From: a bacterium
Lineage (GTDB): Bacteria > Bacteroidota > Ignavibacteria > Ignavibacteriales > Ignavibacteriaceae
Assembly: GCA_016716565.1 (NCBI GenBank)
Contig: JADJWC010000002.1
Coordinates: 930,001-994,000, forward strand
DNA length: 64,000 bases
Direction: 5' to 3'
The notes below the pieces were generated by a model, which had not been told where the DNA came from, made no database searches, and saw nothing but the letters and a program-made list of their open reading frames with translations. Every line of letters begins with the position of its first letter. The stretch's first letter is position 1. Position numbers and translations under genes: made by a program. This document shows, one piece after another, positions 35,601 through 45,289 of the stretch.

Positions 35601-38600
35601 GTTCATTATTTACGATTGATGAAATATGAACTACAAGATTTCCGCGATACTCTTCTTTAACCAAAATTTCAATTTTCTTCTGTTCATTATCAAGTTCAAT
35701 CCATTCTTTTCTGATAATCTTTCCATCGTATTCCAACTCGAAAAGTGCTTTAACATTTTTTTCTGCCGAACCAATGTAAAGAGTTACAGTTTCTCCGGGC
35801 TCATAACTTCTTTCATTCATATAAACCCAGCTTGATTCGTTCAAAGGAGTTTTATCAGATTCTGGATCGAATAAAGTGAAATATCTTGTAAGTTCAACCG
35901 GAGTTCCGTTTTTGTCTTTTGTTTTCAGAATCAGGACATACTTTCCAGCCTGCCATTCAGGTAAATCCTTGAAAGATATAAACGAGCTGTCAACTGTTGT
36001 AAAACTTGTCGTGAATTCTTTCCGTTCTTTTTCCCAGTTGAAGTATTCATTCTCTTCATCATAAACATCGTGCTGAAAGTTCTGATAGAATTCATCTTTT
36101 GTCATCAGAAATTTATCAGGTTTCGTCCAGAGCCTGCTCCTGAAAATTCTTTCGGGATTTTTCAAACGATAAACTTCAATCGAAATCGGTGCCGGTTCAA
36201 ACTGTCCGTTCAGGTTTGTGGTTGAAACTTGGTATCTATCAATTTTATAAGAGTTGATAATTTCAGGAAGAATAATGTTTGCAACCAATGCAACATAACC
36301 TGCACTCACATAAGTCTGCGCAGAATGAGTTTCTCCCGTCACATCAATTACATCCGCATAAACAGTGTAGCTGAAGACCGGTTTGGTTTCTTTCGGCATT
36401 GAAAGATCGGGAATCAAATCAAACTCGACTTTGAATTTTCCTTCTTTATCTGTGGTTGTAACTCCATTCGTGATTTCCATTTCGTTATATCTTCCCCAGA
36501 ACCAGTTGTAATACCATCTCCATCTGAAATCATAATACGGAAAGTAAACTGTGCGCACAACTCTGTATTTAACATCAACATCATTCAGGTTTGCACCGGA
36601 ATAAGTTTTTGCAAAACCTTCAACTGTTACTTTATCATTTAAAGAATAACTTCCTTTTACCGGGTCAAACTTCACTTCAAACTTTGGTCGTTTGTATTCT
36701 TCTACTCTGAAATACTGAGAACCATTTTCATTTTGTATGCGGTATTGTCCGCCAATCTTTCCAAACGGAATTGTAAACTTTCCGTTGAACGTTCCGTATT
36801 CATTTGTAGTGAATGTTGCATCAGCGATTTTCTGATAGTTGGCATCGAAGAAAGTAACTGTCGTGGTTTGGTTCGTAACAACTTTATGATCTTTTTTCCC
36901 ATCGGTATTAATCATCAAGCCTTTGAAGTAAACAATTTGTCCGGGACGGTAAATTGCTCTGTCAAGATAAAAGAAAGTTGTGTTTCGTTTTTCGGTTCTT
37001 TCCTGGTAGGAATAAGAATAAAAATTCTGCGACTCGAATTTGTCTTTTTTATGAATGAAGATTACTTTAAAGCTGTTATAACTAGCTGTAGTTTTATTCA
37101 GAATAATTGATCCCTGCTCATCAGTAAATCCGCTTTTAATAAGAAAGAATTTATATTCCCTATCATCAGGTTCATAACGTTGCCCATAAAATTCATATTT
37201 AACATTCGCAATTGGATCGCTCGATTTCCGATTGAGAACATAAAAATGTTCATTATTATTTTTTTCATTTTTCCTGATGTAGCTGATATTTGTAATCCAT
37301 GTTCTGCTGTAACCAACTGCGTTTTTTACATAAGTGAATTCAGCATCGGTCCCGACAAGAATCAGATATTGACCAACAGACAACGAAGGCATTTTTATTT
37401 CAACACTGTGACTTTGATAATCTTTATCATCCGGAAGATCAACTGACCATTCCTGAATTGGTTTCTGTGATGCATATCGTTGATAAAGCTTTTGCGCATC
37501 AAGTTTATTTTTTGTTTGATCTAATGACTCTGTCCAGGGGAGTATGCGCAAATAAATCTTGTTAACATTTTTATAAGTAATTAAAGAACGGAACGGCTCA
37601 TCAGGAATGTTTCCATATTCAGTCTGGACACTCAAACTTTTTTGAAGTATCGCATTCTGAAGCCATCCGCATTCCCCGGCACCAAAAGTATCAGGATACT
37701 TTTCAATGGTTGAATTGCAAATCTCAAGAGCTTTTTTAATTTTCCATTTGTAATTATCCGAACCGTTTGAATCGTACTTTAACCCTTCGTTATAATGATA
37801 TTGTGCAATGTTGAATGAAATGAGAGAAGAGTATGGAACATCCTTGAATTGCTTTTCCATTTCAACAATCGCATTGAGATACAAACTATCCTTTATTGAA
37901 TTAACAGTTTGACTTCTCACAAAATTCAGTCTTGCAAGATCAACATCTATCAATGCATCTTTTTCTTTATCCTCAAGATGAAATTCTATTAATTGCTGGT
38001 AAAGCTGAATTGCATAAAACTTTAGTGACAACGAATCTTTGGTTGAATAAACAATTTCTACGAAATCTTCTGCGGGTGAAAAATCATCTTCACTCTTTAA
38101 TTCAAACTTGTAAACAGGTTGAGTTACTGATGCCTCATCATTCACAAAAAAAGCAATAGCCTGATGTGCAAGAAGATCGTACAATGTCGGACGGAGATAA
38201 GAATGTTCGGTCGTTCCATAAACAAGAATATCTTCAAACTCTTTGAGTGGAATTTTCTTCAGCTTATCGCTTTCCTCAAGTGAAGCGTGGAAATATTTTG
38301 TGATTTCTTTGATAAGTCTTGATAAATCCCACGTTTGAAAGTTTTCATTATCAAAATTCACAGTTTCGGTTCTTTGCTGAAATCTCCATCTGTTGTTCTG
38401 ATAATACTGCCAGTAAATATTTGCAAGAATGGATTTAAGAATTGCATTTGCAGGAAATGAAGCTGAATCAATTTCAGCTTTTACATCATTAACAATCTTA
38501 ACGTGACTGTCTTCCTCTATGTAGTTGCCATATTTCAACTTGTAAAAAACAGATTTGATAAACTGCGGCTGATTGTTGTCTTTCTTCGCTGCTTTGTAAA

Positions 38601-38838
38601 TTTCCTCAACTACTTCAAGAGCAGAGCGAGTAAGTCCCTGTTGTTCTAATGAATCAACTGTTTTCCAGGCAGCTTTGTAATCATCTTTGAATTGATATGA
38701 AAACTCATTATCCGAATCAATATCAAAAATGTTTATTCCGGGAATCAGGTTTGAAAATGATAAAAATAAAAATGCAAATGGAAGGAGAAGCAAAAGATGA
38801 TATTTATGTTTCATTGCAATTACCCTTAAATTTTTCAT
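32674..38838 (-). CDS. Giant alpha-2-macroglobulin family protein with thioester and plug-like insert
   Basis: 2054 residues with an N-terminal signal anchor; a second ATG at 38814 would start nearer the hydrophobic core. The first 450 residues are helical, TPR-like. MG-type Ig domains follow, including the MG2-like FFYLDRAIYRPGQIVYFKG. The bait/thioester region has CIEQ (Cys about 1511), so a reactive thioester is expected. Around 1215-1260 there is an insert with NIRGGRQDEVSYYIDGG, very like a TonB-receptor plug motif; the Gly-Gly codons form a run of seven G. Bacterial macroglobulins trap proteases in the periplasm, usually with a peptidoglycan glycosyltransferase PbpC, which is absent here. 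No partner gene is adjacent. Confidence 0.93.
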   Translation of the reverse strand: MKNLRVIAMKHKYHLLLLLPFAFLFLSFSNLIPGINIFDIDSDNEFSYQFKDDYKAAWKTVDSLEQQGLTRSALEVVEEIYKAAKKDNNQPQFIKSVFYKLKYGNYIEEDSHVKIVNDVKAEIDSASFPANAILKSILANIYWQYYQNNRWRFQQRTETVNFDNENFQTWDLSRLIKEITKYFHASLEESDKLKKIPLKEFEDILVYGTTEHSYLRPTLYDLLAHQAIAFFVNDEASVTQPVYKFELKSEDDFSPAEDFVEIVYSTKDSLSLKFYAIQLYQQLIEFHLEDKEKDALIDVDLARLNFVRSQTVNSIKDSLYLNAIVEMEKQFKDVPYSSLISFNIAQYHYNEGLKYDSNGSDNYKWKIKKALEICNSTIEKYPDTFGAGECGWLQNAILQKSLSVQTEYGNIPDEPFRSLITYKNVNKIYLRILPWTESLDQTKNKLDAQKLYQRYASQKPIQEWSVDLPDDKDYQSHSVEIKMPSLSVGQYLILVGTDAEFTYVKNAVGYSRTWITNISYIRKNEKNNNEHFYVLNRKSSDPIANVKYEFYGQRYEPDDREYKFFLIKSGFTDEQGSIILNKTTASYNSFKVIFIHKKDKFESQNFYSYSYQERTEKRNTTFFYLDRAIYRPGQIVYFKGLMINTDGKKDHKVVTNQTTTVTFFDANYQKIADATFTTNEYGTFNGKFTIPFGKIGGQYRIQNENGSQYFRVEEYKRPKFEVKFDPVKGSYSLNDKVTVEGFAKTYSGANLNDVDVKYRVVRTVYFPYYDFRWRWYYNWFWGRYNEMEITNGVTTTDKEGKFKVEFDLIPDLSMPKETKPVFSYTVYADVIDVTGETHSAQTYVSAGYVALVANIILPEIINSYKIDRYQVSTTNLNGQFEPAPISIEVYRLKNPERIFRSRLWTKPDKFLMTKDEFYQNFQHDVYDEENEYFNWEKERKEFTTSFTTVDSSFISFKDLPEWQAGKYVLILKTKDKNGTPVELTRYFTLFDPESDKTPLNESSWVYMNERSYEPGETVTLYIGSAEKNVKALFELEYDGKIIRKEWIELDNEQKKIEILVKEEYRGNLVVHISSIVNNEPNIITKVITVPWTNKQLKISFETFRNKLLPGSNEEWKLKISGPNGDAVAAELLASMYDASLDVFAANYWNFNIYSSFYSRYNWTTDNNFKSISSSFYDEGWNQYVNRPYMYLPYINNFGFYFYGYGYANGRYDMMPTRSIGDITSLQSGVVMEKEGNATINIRGGRQDEVSYYIDGGVKEKKESQTQVQKPNDFEGIPVRKNLNETAFFYPELRTNERGEIIISFTVPEALTRWKFMGFALTKDLKNAIVYNETVTQKDLMIMPNPPRFLREGDEIYFTAKVSNLSDSSITGSATLQLFDAFTMKPVDALFENTDNIKSFSAEKGMSEGLSWRLKVPLGKVDAIVYRVIATSGKHSDGEENALPILINRMLVTETLPLPVRGNQTKTFILKKLMENKSTTLQNYNLTLEFTANPAWYAIQALPYMMEYPYECIEQVFNRFYANSIATHIANSSPKIKKVFESWKEVDKDALLSNLEKNQELKYALLEETPWVLDAQDESERKRRVGLLFDLVKMAGELERAEMKIQEMQYSNGGWPWFPGLPENRFITQYIVVGMGHLERLGIKDIRENPTTWQMLQRAVVYTDIRMYEDYEWIKKHGILDKKNIGYIQAQYLYGRSYYLDIPVDDKYKEAFDYWKGQAQKYWLSNNKYMQGMIALTLYRMYDAKTAKAIIKSIIENSVFNDEMGMYFKEEWGWWWYQAPIETQALLIEAVDEIVKDQKSVDDMKVWLLKQKQVQDWKTTKATAEACYALLLRGSDWLADTKLPDITIGGEKFDLLNNPEIHIEAGTGYFKTSWKGEEIKPEMGEVTVTNNNNVVAWGSLYWQYYEQLDKITPAETPLKIKKQLFLELDSPTGKKITPVDENTKLKPGDLVKVRIEIRVDRDIEFVHMKDMRAAGFEPINVLSQHKYQDGLYYYENTRDAATNFFMDWLPKGTYVFEYPLRVTFKGDFSNGITTIQCMYAPEFASHSEGVRVKVQ

Positions 38839-38979
38839 AATTATAAAACTCCCAATTCAATTATTTTAACTGGTAGTTTTACTGTCAGGGAACAAATAGG
38901 TTCCTTAAATTATTTTTTTGATAGGAGAAATTTAAAGATAAGAAAAGTGAAATGAGACAGATTTGGCGGGAAGAATCAA

Positions 38980-39663
38980 TTATTGATTATGAGTTGTCAG
39001 TTTCTCAAACATCTCAATATCTGTCGCTGTTGTAACTTTAAAGTTGAGCATTGAGCCTTCAACAATATTGATATCAATGCCAAGTTCTTTTACAAGCATT
39101 GATTCATCGGTTCCAATAAAATTCTTTTCGTATGCTTTTTTCATTGCTTTAATTAAATCCCCGTACTTAAAAATCTGCGGTGTCTGCACGTAATACATTT
39201 CTGTTCTGTCAACATACTCTTTTACGAACTGATCACCTTTAAGCAAAGTATCTCTTGCTTTCAGGCAGACAAGCGCATTTCCCTTATCTTTTGCAGTTTT
39301 TATCGCATTGGTTAGAATATTATCGGGAAGTAAAGGTCGCGCAGCATCGTGTACGGCAATTAGAGCATCATCATCTGCTTTAATTGCTTTCAGTGCATTG
39401 TAAACTGAATCCTGTCTTTCTTCTCCGCCTTCAACCAGTTGTGAAATTTTCGTGAGATTATAATCCTTTATAATTTTATTCAGAAGTGTAAAGTACGGCT
39501 GTTCTGCAGATATAATTATTTCATCAACAAGATTACTTTTCTGGAAAACTTCAAGAGTATATGCAATCAATTCCTTTCCGTGGAATTTGAGGTACTGCTT
39601 CGGAGTTTCTGTTCCGCTTCGCTTACCCTTTCCGCCAGCAGGAATTATTGCATAAGTTTTCAT
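38980..39663 (-). CDS. ispD: 2-C-methyl-D-erythritol 4-phosphate cytidylyltransferase
   Basis: 227 residues, full length. Third step of the MEP isoprenoid pathway: CTP plus MEP gives CDP-methylerythritol. The CTP-binding loop IIPAGGKGKRSG with TPKQYL is at the N-terminus, and AVHDAARPLLP near residue 105 is diagnostic. Fifteen bases after queA on the same strand, so probably co-transcribed. No ispF is fused or adjacent. Confidence 0.96.
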   Translation of the reverse strand: MKTYAIIPAGGKGKRSGTETPKQYLKFHGKELIAYTLEVFQKSNLVDEIIISAEQPYFTLLNKIIKDYNLTKISQLVEGGEERQDSVYNALKAIKADDDALIAVHDAARPLLPDNILTNAIKTAKDKGNALVCLKARDTLLKGDQFVKEYVDRTEMYYVQTPQIFKYGDLIKAMKKAYEKNFIGTDESMLVKELGIDINIVEGSMLNFKVTTATDIEMFEKLTTHNQ

Positions 39664-39678
39664 CTGGTAACCTTTTGG

Positions 39679-40716
39679 TTACAGTATAAGCATTGCATCG
39701 CCGTAACTGAGGAAGCGATATTTTTCTTTAAGAGCTTTTTTATAAGCTTTCATAGTCAAATCAGTTCCTGCAAGTGCACAAACAAGCATTAATAGTGTTG
39801 ATTCCGGAACGTGAAAGTTTGTAATTAGTTTGTTTGTAATTTTAAACTCATACGGAGGAAAAATAAATTTGTCTGTCCAGCCGCGGTTTGGCTTTACAAA
39901 TCCATCTGCAGTTGTACTTGTTTCAAGTGCACGACAGGTGCTTGTTCCAACAACGAAAATATTATGCTTTTGATGCATTGCGTGATTAATAACTTCAGCT
40001 GACTTTGCAGGAATTTCAAAGAACTCGGAATCCATTTTATGTTTTGTCAAATCTTCAACTTCAACCGGCCGGAAAGTTCCCAATCCAATATGAAGGACTA
40101 CAGGAACAATTATCACTCCTTTTTTATGAGCTTTTTGCAAAAGCTGTTTTGTAAAATGAAGTCCTGCGGTAGGAGCAGCAACAGCACCATCAACTCTTGC
40201 AAATATTGTCTGGTAATCTTCTTTGTCAGATGGTTCCGCTTCTCTTTTAATGTAAGGCGGAAGCGGAGTGAGTCCAATTTTTTCCACAGCTTTAAAAATA
40301 TTTCCTGCCTGGTTGAACCTGATCGTTCGTCCTCGTGATGTTGTATTATCAATTACTTCACACCAGAGCTTATCATTGAAATAAATTTTGTTTCCGATTC
40401 TCACTTTTCTTGCCGGATCAACAATCACATCCCAGATCGCTTCTTCGGAATTAAGCTCTCTTAAAAGAAACACTTCAATCTTTGCGTTGGTTTTTTCTTT
40501 CTTTCCATACAACCTTGCCTGGAAAACCCGTGTTTCATTTACAACGAGTACGTCACCTTTAGACATATAGTCAACAACACTTGTAAACCGTTTTGACTCT
40601 AACTCCTGCGTTTCTCTGTTAACCACAAGAAGTTTTGACTTATCTCTTGGTGAAACAGGATATTTAGCAATTGAGGTTTTGGGTAGAACATAACTGAAAT
40701 CTGATAACTTCATCAT
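39679..40716 (-). CDS. queA: S-adenosylmethionine:tRNA ribosyltransferase-isomerase
   Basis: 345 residues from the ATG at 40716, which has a GAAGGA ribosome site; an upstream in-frame start would add 16 residues. QueA converts preQ1-tRNA to epoxyqueuosine-tRNA using the ribosyl part of SAM. Motifs: LPKTSIAKYPVSPRDKSKLL at the start, VDGAVAAPTAGLHFT near 172 and NFHVPESTLLMLV near the C-terminus. The partners queC and queF are 15 kb away at 55.1-56.2 kb. Confidence 0.96.
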   Translation of the reverse strand: MMKLSDFSYVLPKTSIAKYPVSPRDKSKLLVVNRETQELESKRFTSVVDYMSKGDVLVVNETRVFQARLYGKKEKTNAKIEVFLLRELNSEEAIWDVIVDPARKVRIGNKIYFNDKLWCEVIDNTTSRGRTIRFNQAGNIFKAVEKIGLTPLPPYIKREAEPSDKEDYQTIFARVDGAVAAPTAGLHFTKQLLQKAHKKGVIIVPVVLHIGLGTFRPVEVEDLTKHKMDSEFFEIPAKSAEVINHAMHQKHNIFVVGTSTCRALETSTTADGFVKPNRGWTDKFIFPPYEFKITNKLITNFHVPESTLLMLVCALAGTDLTMKAYKKALKEKYRFLSYGDAMLIL

Positions 40717-40810
40717 TTTTCGTCCTTCGAAATTATTTTTAAAAAGCGGATGACAATAAAGCATCCGCCAATAATTTATTTTTTACTTTTATTCTTTGAA
40801 GCTGATTTCT

Positions 40811-43531
40811 TCAACTTCTTTTCATTAATAACAGCACGGCAGCAGCAAGTCTCGCAATTGGAACTCTGAATGGAGAACAACTTACGTAATCGAGCCCTGT
40901 TCTGTGACAGAATTCAACCGAAGATGGTTCACCACCATGCTCACCGCAAATTCCAACTTTTAAATCCTTACGAACTGATCTTCCCTTTTTTGTTCCCATT
41001 TCAACAAGCTGACCAACGCCAGTCTGATCGAGAGCTTCAAAGGGATCAGTCGGTAAAATTTCATTCTGCACATAAAGCGGTAAAAACTTACCGGCATCGT
41101 CTCTTGATAATCCGAATGTTGTCTGAGTTAAATCGTTCGTACCATAGCTGAAGAACTCTGCTCTGCTTGCAATTTCATCAGCAGTTAAAGCAGCGCGAGG
41201 AAGTTCAATCATAGTTCCAACTAAGTAACTGATCTTCTTTCCTTTTTCGTTCATTACTTCTTTAGCAACACGCCTTACAATTTCTTCCTGAAGAATGAAT
41301 TCTTTAACGTGACCAACAAGTGGAATCATTATTTCAGGTTTAACAGGAATTCCTTTCATCGAAATATTCACGGCAGCTTCGATAATTGCTCGTGCCTGCA
41401 TTTCTGTAATTTCAGGATAAACAACTCCGAGTCTGCATCCTCTGAATCCAAGCATTGGATTGAATTCGTGCAAGCTTTCTATTTTTGCTTTTAGTTTTGA
41501 TTGATCAATTCCAAGTTCACTTGCAAGCTCAGCAATTTCTTTTTCTGAATGCGGAAGGAATTCGTGCAGCGGTGGATCAAGTGTTCTGATTGTAACAGGT
41601 CTTCCTTTCATCACCTCAAATATTCCTTCAAAGTCTTCTCTTTGTAAAGGCAGAAGTTCGGCTAGTGCTGATTTTCTATCTTCAAGAGTATCAGATACAA
41701 TCATCTTCCTTACAGATGTTATTCTGTCGCCGCCAAAGAACATATGCTCTGTTCTGCAAAGACCAATTCCTTCTGCACCAAATGCAATTGCATTGCTTGA
41801 CTGATCTGGTTGATCGGCATTGGTTCTTACTTTTAATCTTCTTATTTCATCAGCCCATTTCATCAGGCTTGAGTATGTCTGATACACTGACGATTCTTTT
41901 GCCTGCATTGTTTGTGAAATAAGCACTTGAATCACTTCCGATGGTTTTGTTTCAAGTTTTCCTTTTATAACTTCACCTGTTGTTCCATCAATTGAAATGT
42001 AATCACCCTCACGAATCACATCGTTCTTTCCTTCAACCCCGATCGTTCTCTCCTTATAATTTATTTTGAGAGCACCACAGCCTGCAACGCAAACTTTACC
42101 CATTTGTCGTGCAACAAGTGCAGCGTGAGAAGTCATTCCGCCACGAGCAGTCAAGATTCCTTCTGAAGCATTCATTCCTTTAATATCTTCGGGCGAAGTT
42201 TCAATTCTTACGAGAATTACTTTGTCACCCTTTGCTGCCATCTCTTCTGCATCTTGTGCACTGAGAGCAACTTTACCGGAAGCGGCGCCAGGACCAGCAT
42301 TCAAACCTTTAGCAAGTAAACTTCCCGCTGATATTGCTTTATTCTTTTCATTCTGATCGAAGATTGGTCTTAATAATTGATTCAACTGGTTGGGCTCTAT
42401 TCTGCTGATCGCATCTTCTTTGGAAATTAATTTTTCCTTCACCATATCGACTGCCATTTTGATAGCAGCAAATCCGGTCCGTTTTCCAACTCGGCACTGA
42501 AGCATCCAGAGTTTTCCCTGTTGAATTGTGAATTCGATGTCCATCATTTCTTTGTAATGCTTCTCAAGTATTTTTCTGATGTCATCAAGCTGTTTATAAA
42601 TTTTAGGATCTTCTTTTTTCAATTCAGAAATTGGATGAGGTGTTCTTGTTCCTGCGACAACATCTTCTCCCTGAGCGTTGAATAAATACTCACCGTAAAA
42701 AACATTTTCACCTGAAGCAGGATCACGTGTGAATGCAACACCAGTCCCGGAATCTTCACCCATATTTCCAAAGACCATTGATTGCACATTTACAGCTGTT
42801 CCCCAATCTGCGGGAATGTTATTGAGCTTACGATATACAATTGCTCTTTCATTCATCCATGAGCCAAATACTGCACCGACCGCACCCCAAAGCTGGTCCA
42901 TCGGATTATCTGGAAAATCATGTCCGGTTCTTTCTCTGATTGCTGCTTTAAATTCTTCGACCAATTCTTTTAAATGATCTGCAGTAAGTTCAGTATCAAG
43001 TCTGAATCCGTGCTGATGTTTTTTCTTATCAAGAATAACTTCAAACGGATCTTCGTCGTGTTTATCAACTGGTTTTAATCCGAGAACGACATCGCCGTAC
43101 ATTTGAACAAATCTTCTGTATGAGTCATAAGCAAATCGAGGATTGTTTGTCTTTCTTATCAATCCCTGAACTGTGACATCATTCAATCCAAGATTGAGGA
43201 TTGTGTCCATCATTCCCGGCATTGAAGCTCGAGCACCGCTTCTAACAGAAAGAAGCAATGGATTTTCTGCATCACCGAATTTTGCTCCCATTTCTTTTTC
43301 AACTTTACTTAAAGCGGAAAGAACCTGAGCTTTTAATTCTTTTGGATATTTTTTGTTGTTATCGTAGTAGTAGGTACAAACTTCAGTTGTAATTGTGAAA
43401 CCGGCAGGAACCGGTAATTTAATATTAACCATCTCAGCAAGGTTGGCACCTTTACCGCCAAGTAGTGATTTCATCTCAGCTTTTCCTTCGGCGCGTTTTC
43501 CTCCGAAAAAGTATACATATTTTCTGGGCAT
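40811..43531 (-). CDS. ppdK: Pyruvate, phosphate dikinase
   Basis: 906 residues, usual length. Interconverts pyruvate, ATP and Pi with PEP, AMP and PPi. The phospho-histidine is His469 in [16 protein letters not shown]; the catalytic Cys862 lies in [12 protein letters not shown]; the N-terminal ATP-grasp part has [12 protein letters not shown] and [15 protein letters not shown]. It allows PEP formation for gluconeogenesis, which fits a genome that also mobilises glycogen. Transcribed after lpxK, with a 56-nt gap and its own strong ribosome site. Confidence 0.97.
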   Translation of the reverse strand: MPRKYVYFFGGKRAEGKAEMKSLLGGKGANLAEMVNIKLPVPAGFTITTEVCTYYYDNNKKYPKELKAQVLSALSKVEKEMGAKFGDAENPLLLSVRSGARASMPGMMDTILNLGLNDVTVQGLIRKTNNPRFAYDSYRRFVQMYGDVVLGLKPVDKHDEDPFEVILDKKKHQHGFRLDTELTADHLKELVEEFKAAIRERTGHDFPDNPMDQLWGAVGAVFGSWMNERAIVYRKLNNIPADWGTAVNVQSMVFGNMGEDSGTGVAFTRDPASGENVFYGEYLFNAQGEDVVAGTRTPHPISELKKEDPKIYKQLDDIRKILEKHYKEMMDIEFTIQQGKLWMLQCRVGKRTGFAAIKMAVDMVKEKLISKEDAISRIEPNQLNQLLRPIFDQNEKNKAISAGSLLAKGLNAGPGAASGKVALSAQDAEEMAAKGDKVILVRIETSPEDIKGMNASEGILTARGGMTSHAALVARQMGKVCVAGCGALKINYKERTIGVEGKNDVIREGDYISIDGTTGEVIKGKLETKPSEVIQVLISQTMQAKESSVYQTYSSLMKWADEIRRLKVRTNADQPDQSSNAIAFGAEGIGLCRTEHMFFGGDRITSVRKMIVSDTLEDRKSALAELLPLQREDFEGIFEVMKGRPVTIRTLDPPLHEFLPHSEKEIAELASELGIDQSKLKAKIESLHEFNPMLGFRGCRLGVVYPEITEMQARAIIEAAVNISMKGIPVKPEIMIPLVGHVKEFILQEEIVRRVAKEVMNEKGKKISYLVGTMIELPRAALTADEIASRAEFFSYGTNDLTQTTFGLSRDDAGKFLPLYVQNEILPTDPFEALDQTGVGQLVEMGTKKGRSVRKDLKVGICGEHGGEPSSVEFCHRTGLDYVSCSPFRVPIARLAAAVLLLMKRS

Positions 43532-43539
43532 TTATATTT

Positions 43540-43544
43540 CCTCC
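43540..43544 (-). promoter_or_regulatory. Strong Shine-Dalgarno site of ppdK
   Basis: GGAGG on the minus strand, 8 nt before the ATG at 43531. Worth noting because classical Bacteroidota rarely use such sites; it supports a related but distinct lineage. Confidence 0.85.
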
Positions 43545-43587
43545 GAAATTAGATTATTTTTTGAAATATGTGCTAAATAGAAAAATT

Positions 43588-44625
43588 TTAGACCCCAAAG
43601 ATAAAGCCTTTAAAGGCATCTTCATCATCAAGGGCAAATTTTATTTTTAAATAATATATGTCGATGTCGTCCATCTCACGTGAAAATCTGGTCAATTTTA
43701 CTGCATCCTTTTCAGTTGTAACGACAGAGTGCGAATTTGTTGAATAAAACAACTGTCGTATTCTCTGAACATCATTATAATTATATCTTTTATGATCCTT
43801 GAAAATCAGTTTATTTTGTGTATCAACTTTTGTCTGCTTCAAAATATTCAGGAAAGAGAACGGAGTTGCGATTCCGGATACTACGAGGCTTTTCTGCCCC
43901 TGGAATTCTTCGAGGCTAAGTTCAGTATTGTGTTTTAAATCGAAAAAACTAATTGCCTTGTAGTAACCGGTAAATATTCTCTTATCCTCAAAGTGTCTTT
44001 GGTGATGGTCAGGGATATCCTTCTTTTCCATAAACTTCCGGTTGATGATAACAACATCTGCTCTTCCTATTGATGAGAATGATTCCCTCATTATTCCTGT
44101 TGGAAGCAAGTTATTTATGAAAAAATGATTTTCCGTCAAAAGGCGTTGATCAATAACCAGAATATCAACATCTCTCTTTATCCAGCGATGCTGGAATGCA
44201 TCATCAAGTACGATTGTATTTACTCCGGTATCATTTATTAATCTTTCCGCACCTTTGACTCGATTTTCAGAAACTGCAGCCGGAACTGAGCAGTCTAAAG
44301 CAGTATGATAGATTTCATCACCTGCTTTATCTACGGTCGATAAAAATTTCTTACCATCAGAAACAAGAATATACCCTGATGATTTCCTCCCGTAACCCCG
44401 GCTTAAAACTCCGACTTTTTTCCCTCCAAGCTTCAACAAACTTGTAAGGTAAATAGTTACGGGTGTCTTACCGGAACCACCGAAAGATATATTGCCTACA
44501 GAATAAACTTTTGCATTCACCGTACGGCTTTTAAAAATATTTTTATCGAACAGAAAATTCCTCAGCCATATTACAAATGCGTATACGGGTATCAAAGGAT
44601 ATAATATGATCTTTAGCAAATTCAT
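43588..44625 (-). CDS. lpxK: Tetraacyldisaccharide 4'-kinase
   Basis: 345 residues. Phosphorylates the lipid A disaccharide at the inner membrane. An N-terminal hydrophobic anchor (IILYPLIPVYAFVIWL) is followed by the P-loop GGSGKTP at about 49-55 and LDDAFQHRWIKRD near 142, the lipid-kinase hallmark. One base after the acyltransferase gene and two genes after lpxB, so a lipid A operon. The C-terminal VTTEKDAVKL block is intact. Confidence 0.96.
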   Translation of the reverse strand: MNLLKIILYPLIPVYAFVIWLRNFLFDKNIFKSRTVNAKVYSVGNISFGGSGKTPVTIYLTSLLKLGGKKVGVLSRGYGRKSSGYILVSDGKKFLSTVDKAGDEIYHTALDCSVPAAVSENRVKGAERLINDTGVNTIVLDDAFQHRWIKRDVDILVIDQRLLTENHFFINNLLPTGIMRESFSSIGRADVVIINRKFMEKKDIPDHHQRHFEDKRIFTGYYKAISFFDLKHNTELSLEEFQGQKSLVVSGIATPFSFLNILKQTKVDTQNKLIFKDHKRYNYNDVQRIRQLFYSTNSHSVVTTEKDAVKLTRFSREMDDIDIYYLKIKFALDDEDAFKGFIFGV

Positions 44626-44626
44626 A

Positions 44627-45289
44627 CTAATTAGTAAAATCCTGCGCTGACTGTTGGAGACGGTTCAACTCTTCATCACACTTTGAGATGATTGCCGAAG
44701 TTTCTTCATACGATAGATTATTATCAACATAAATTGGTTCTGAATAAATAATCTTTGCTTTGGTGAAGAAGTGCGGTATTTCAAATCTGTCCCAGTTATT
44801 CAAAGCTTTTTTCTTTTTAAATCCCACTCCGGCCAATATTAAAGGTATTCCTGATTTTTTAGCTGTAATAATAGCTCCGGCTTTAAATTGTTGTTTTGGT
44901 CCGCGCGGTCCATCAGGAGTGATTGCAATCGAATACTGATTTTTTGCATAGTCAACCATAATTCCAAGTGCTACATCACCTCCAGTGCTGCTTGAACCTC
45001 GGACAACCTGGTATTTCCACTTCTTTAAAATCTTTGCGAGAAGATCACCATCTTTACTTTTGCTTGTCAATGCGGCAAAATCATTCGCACCATGCAAATA
45101 CCACGGAAGGATCATTGTTCCATGCCAGAATGCGAGTACAAAGTTTTGATTTTTTATTTTCAGTTCTTCAATCACTTTTAAATTCGCTTTTTCAATTTCC
45201 AGACTTTTACATAATGCCGTTACTGCAAAGTAAAGAAAATGATCGCCCAAAAACCTAAGTATCCCCTGCTTTGATTTTTTAATACTCAT
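44627..45289 (-). CDS. DUF374 lysophospholipid acyltransferase-like protein
   Basis: 220 residues, family often placed beside lpxK in this kind of genome. The acyltransferase motifs are FWHGTMILPWYL near 53 (in place of HxxxxD) and ITPDGPRGPKQQFKAGAI near 122. It probably adds a secondary acyl chain or acts on a related lipid; this is inferred from the family and the neighbours lpxB and lpxK. Its start overlaps the end of lpxB by 11 nt. Confidence 0.9.
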   Translation of the reverse strand: MSIKKSKQGILRFLGDHFLYFAVTALCKSLEIEKANLKVIEELKIKNQNFVLAFWHGTMILPWYLHGANDFAALTSKSKDGDLLAKILKKWKYQVVRGSSSTGGDVALGIMVDYAKNQYSIAITPDGPRGPKQQFKAGAIITAKKSGIPLILAGVGFKKKKALNNWDRFEIPHFFTKAKIIYSEPIYVDNNLSYEETSAIISKCDEELNRLQQSAQDFTN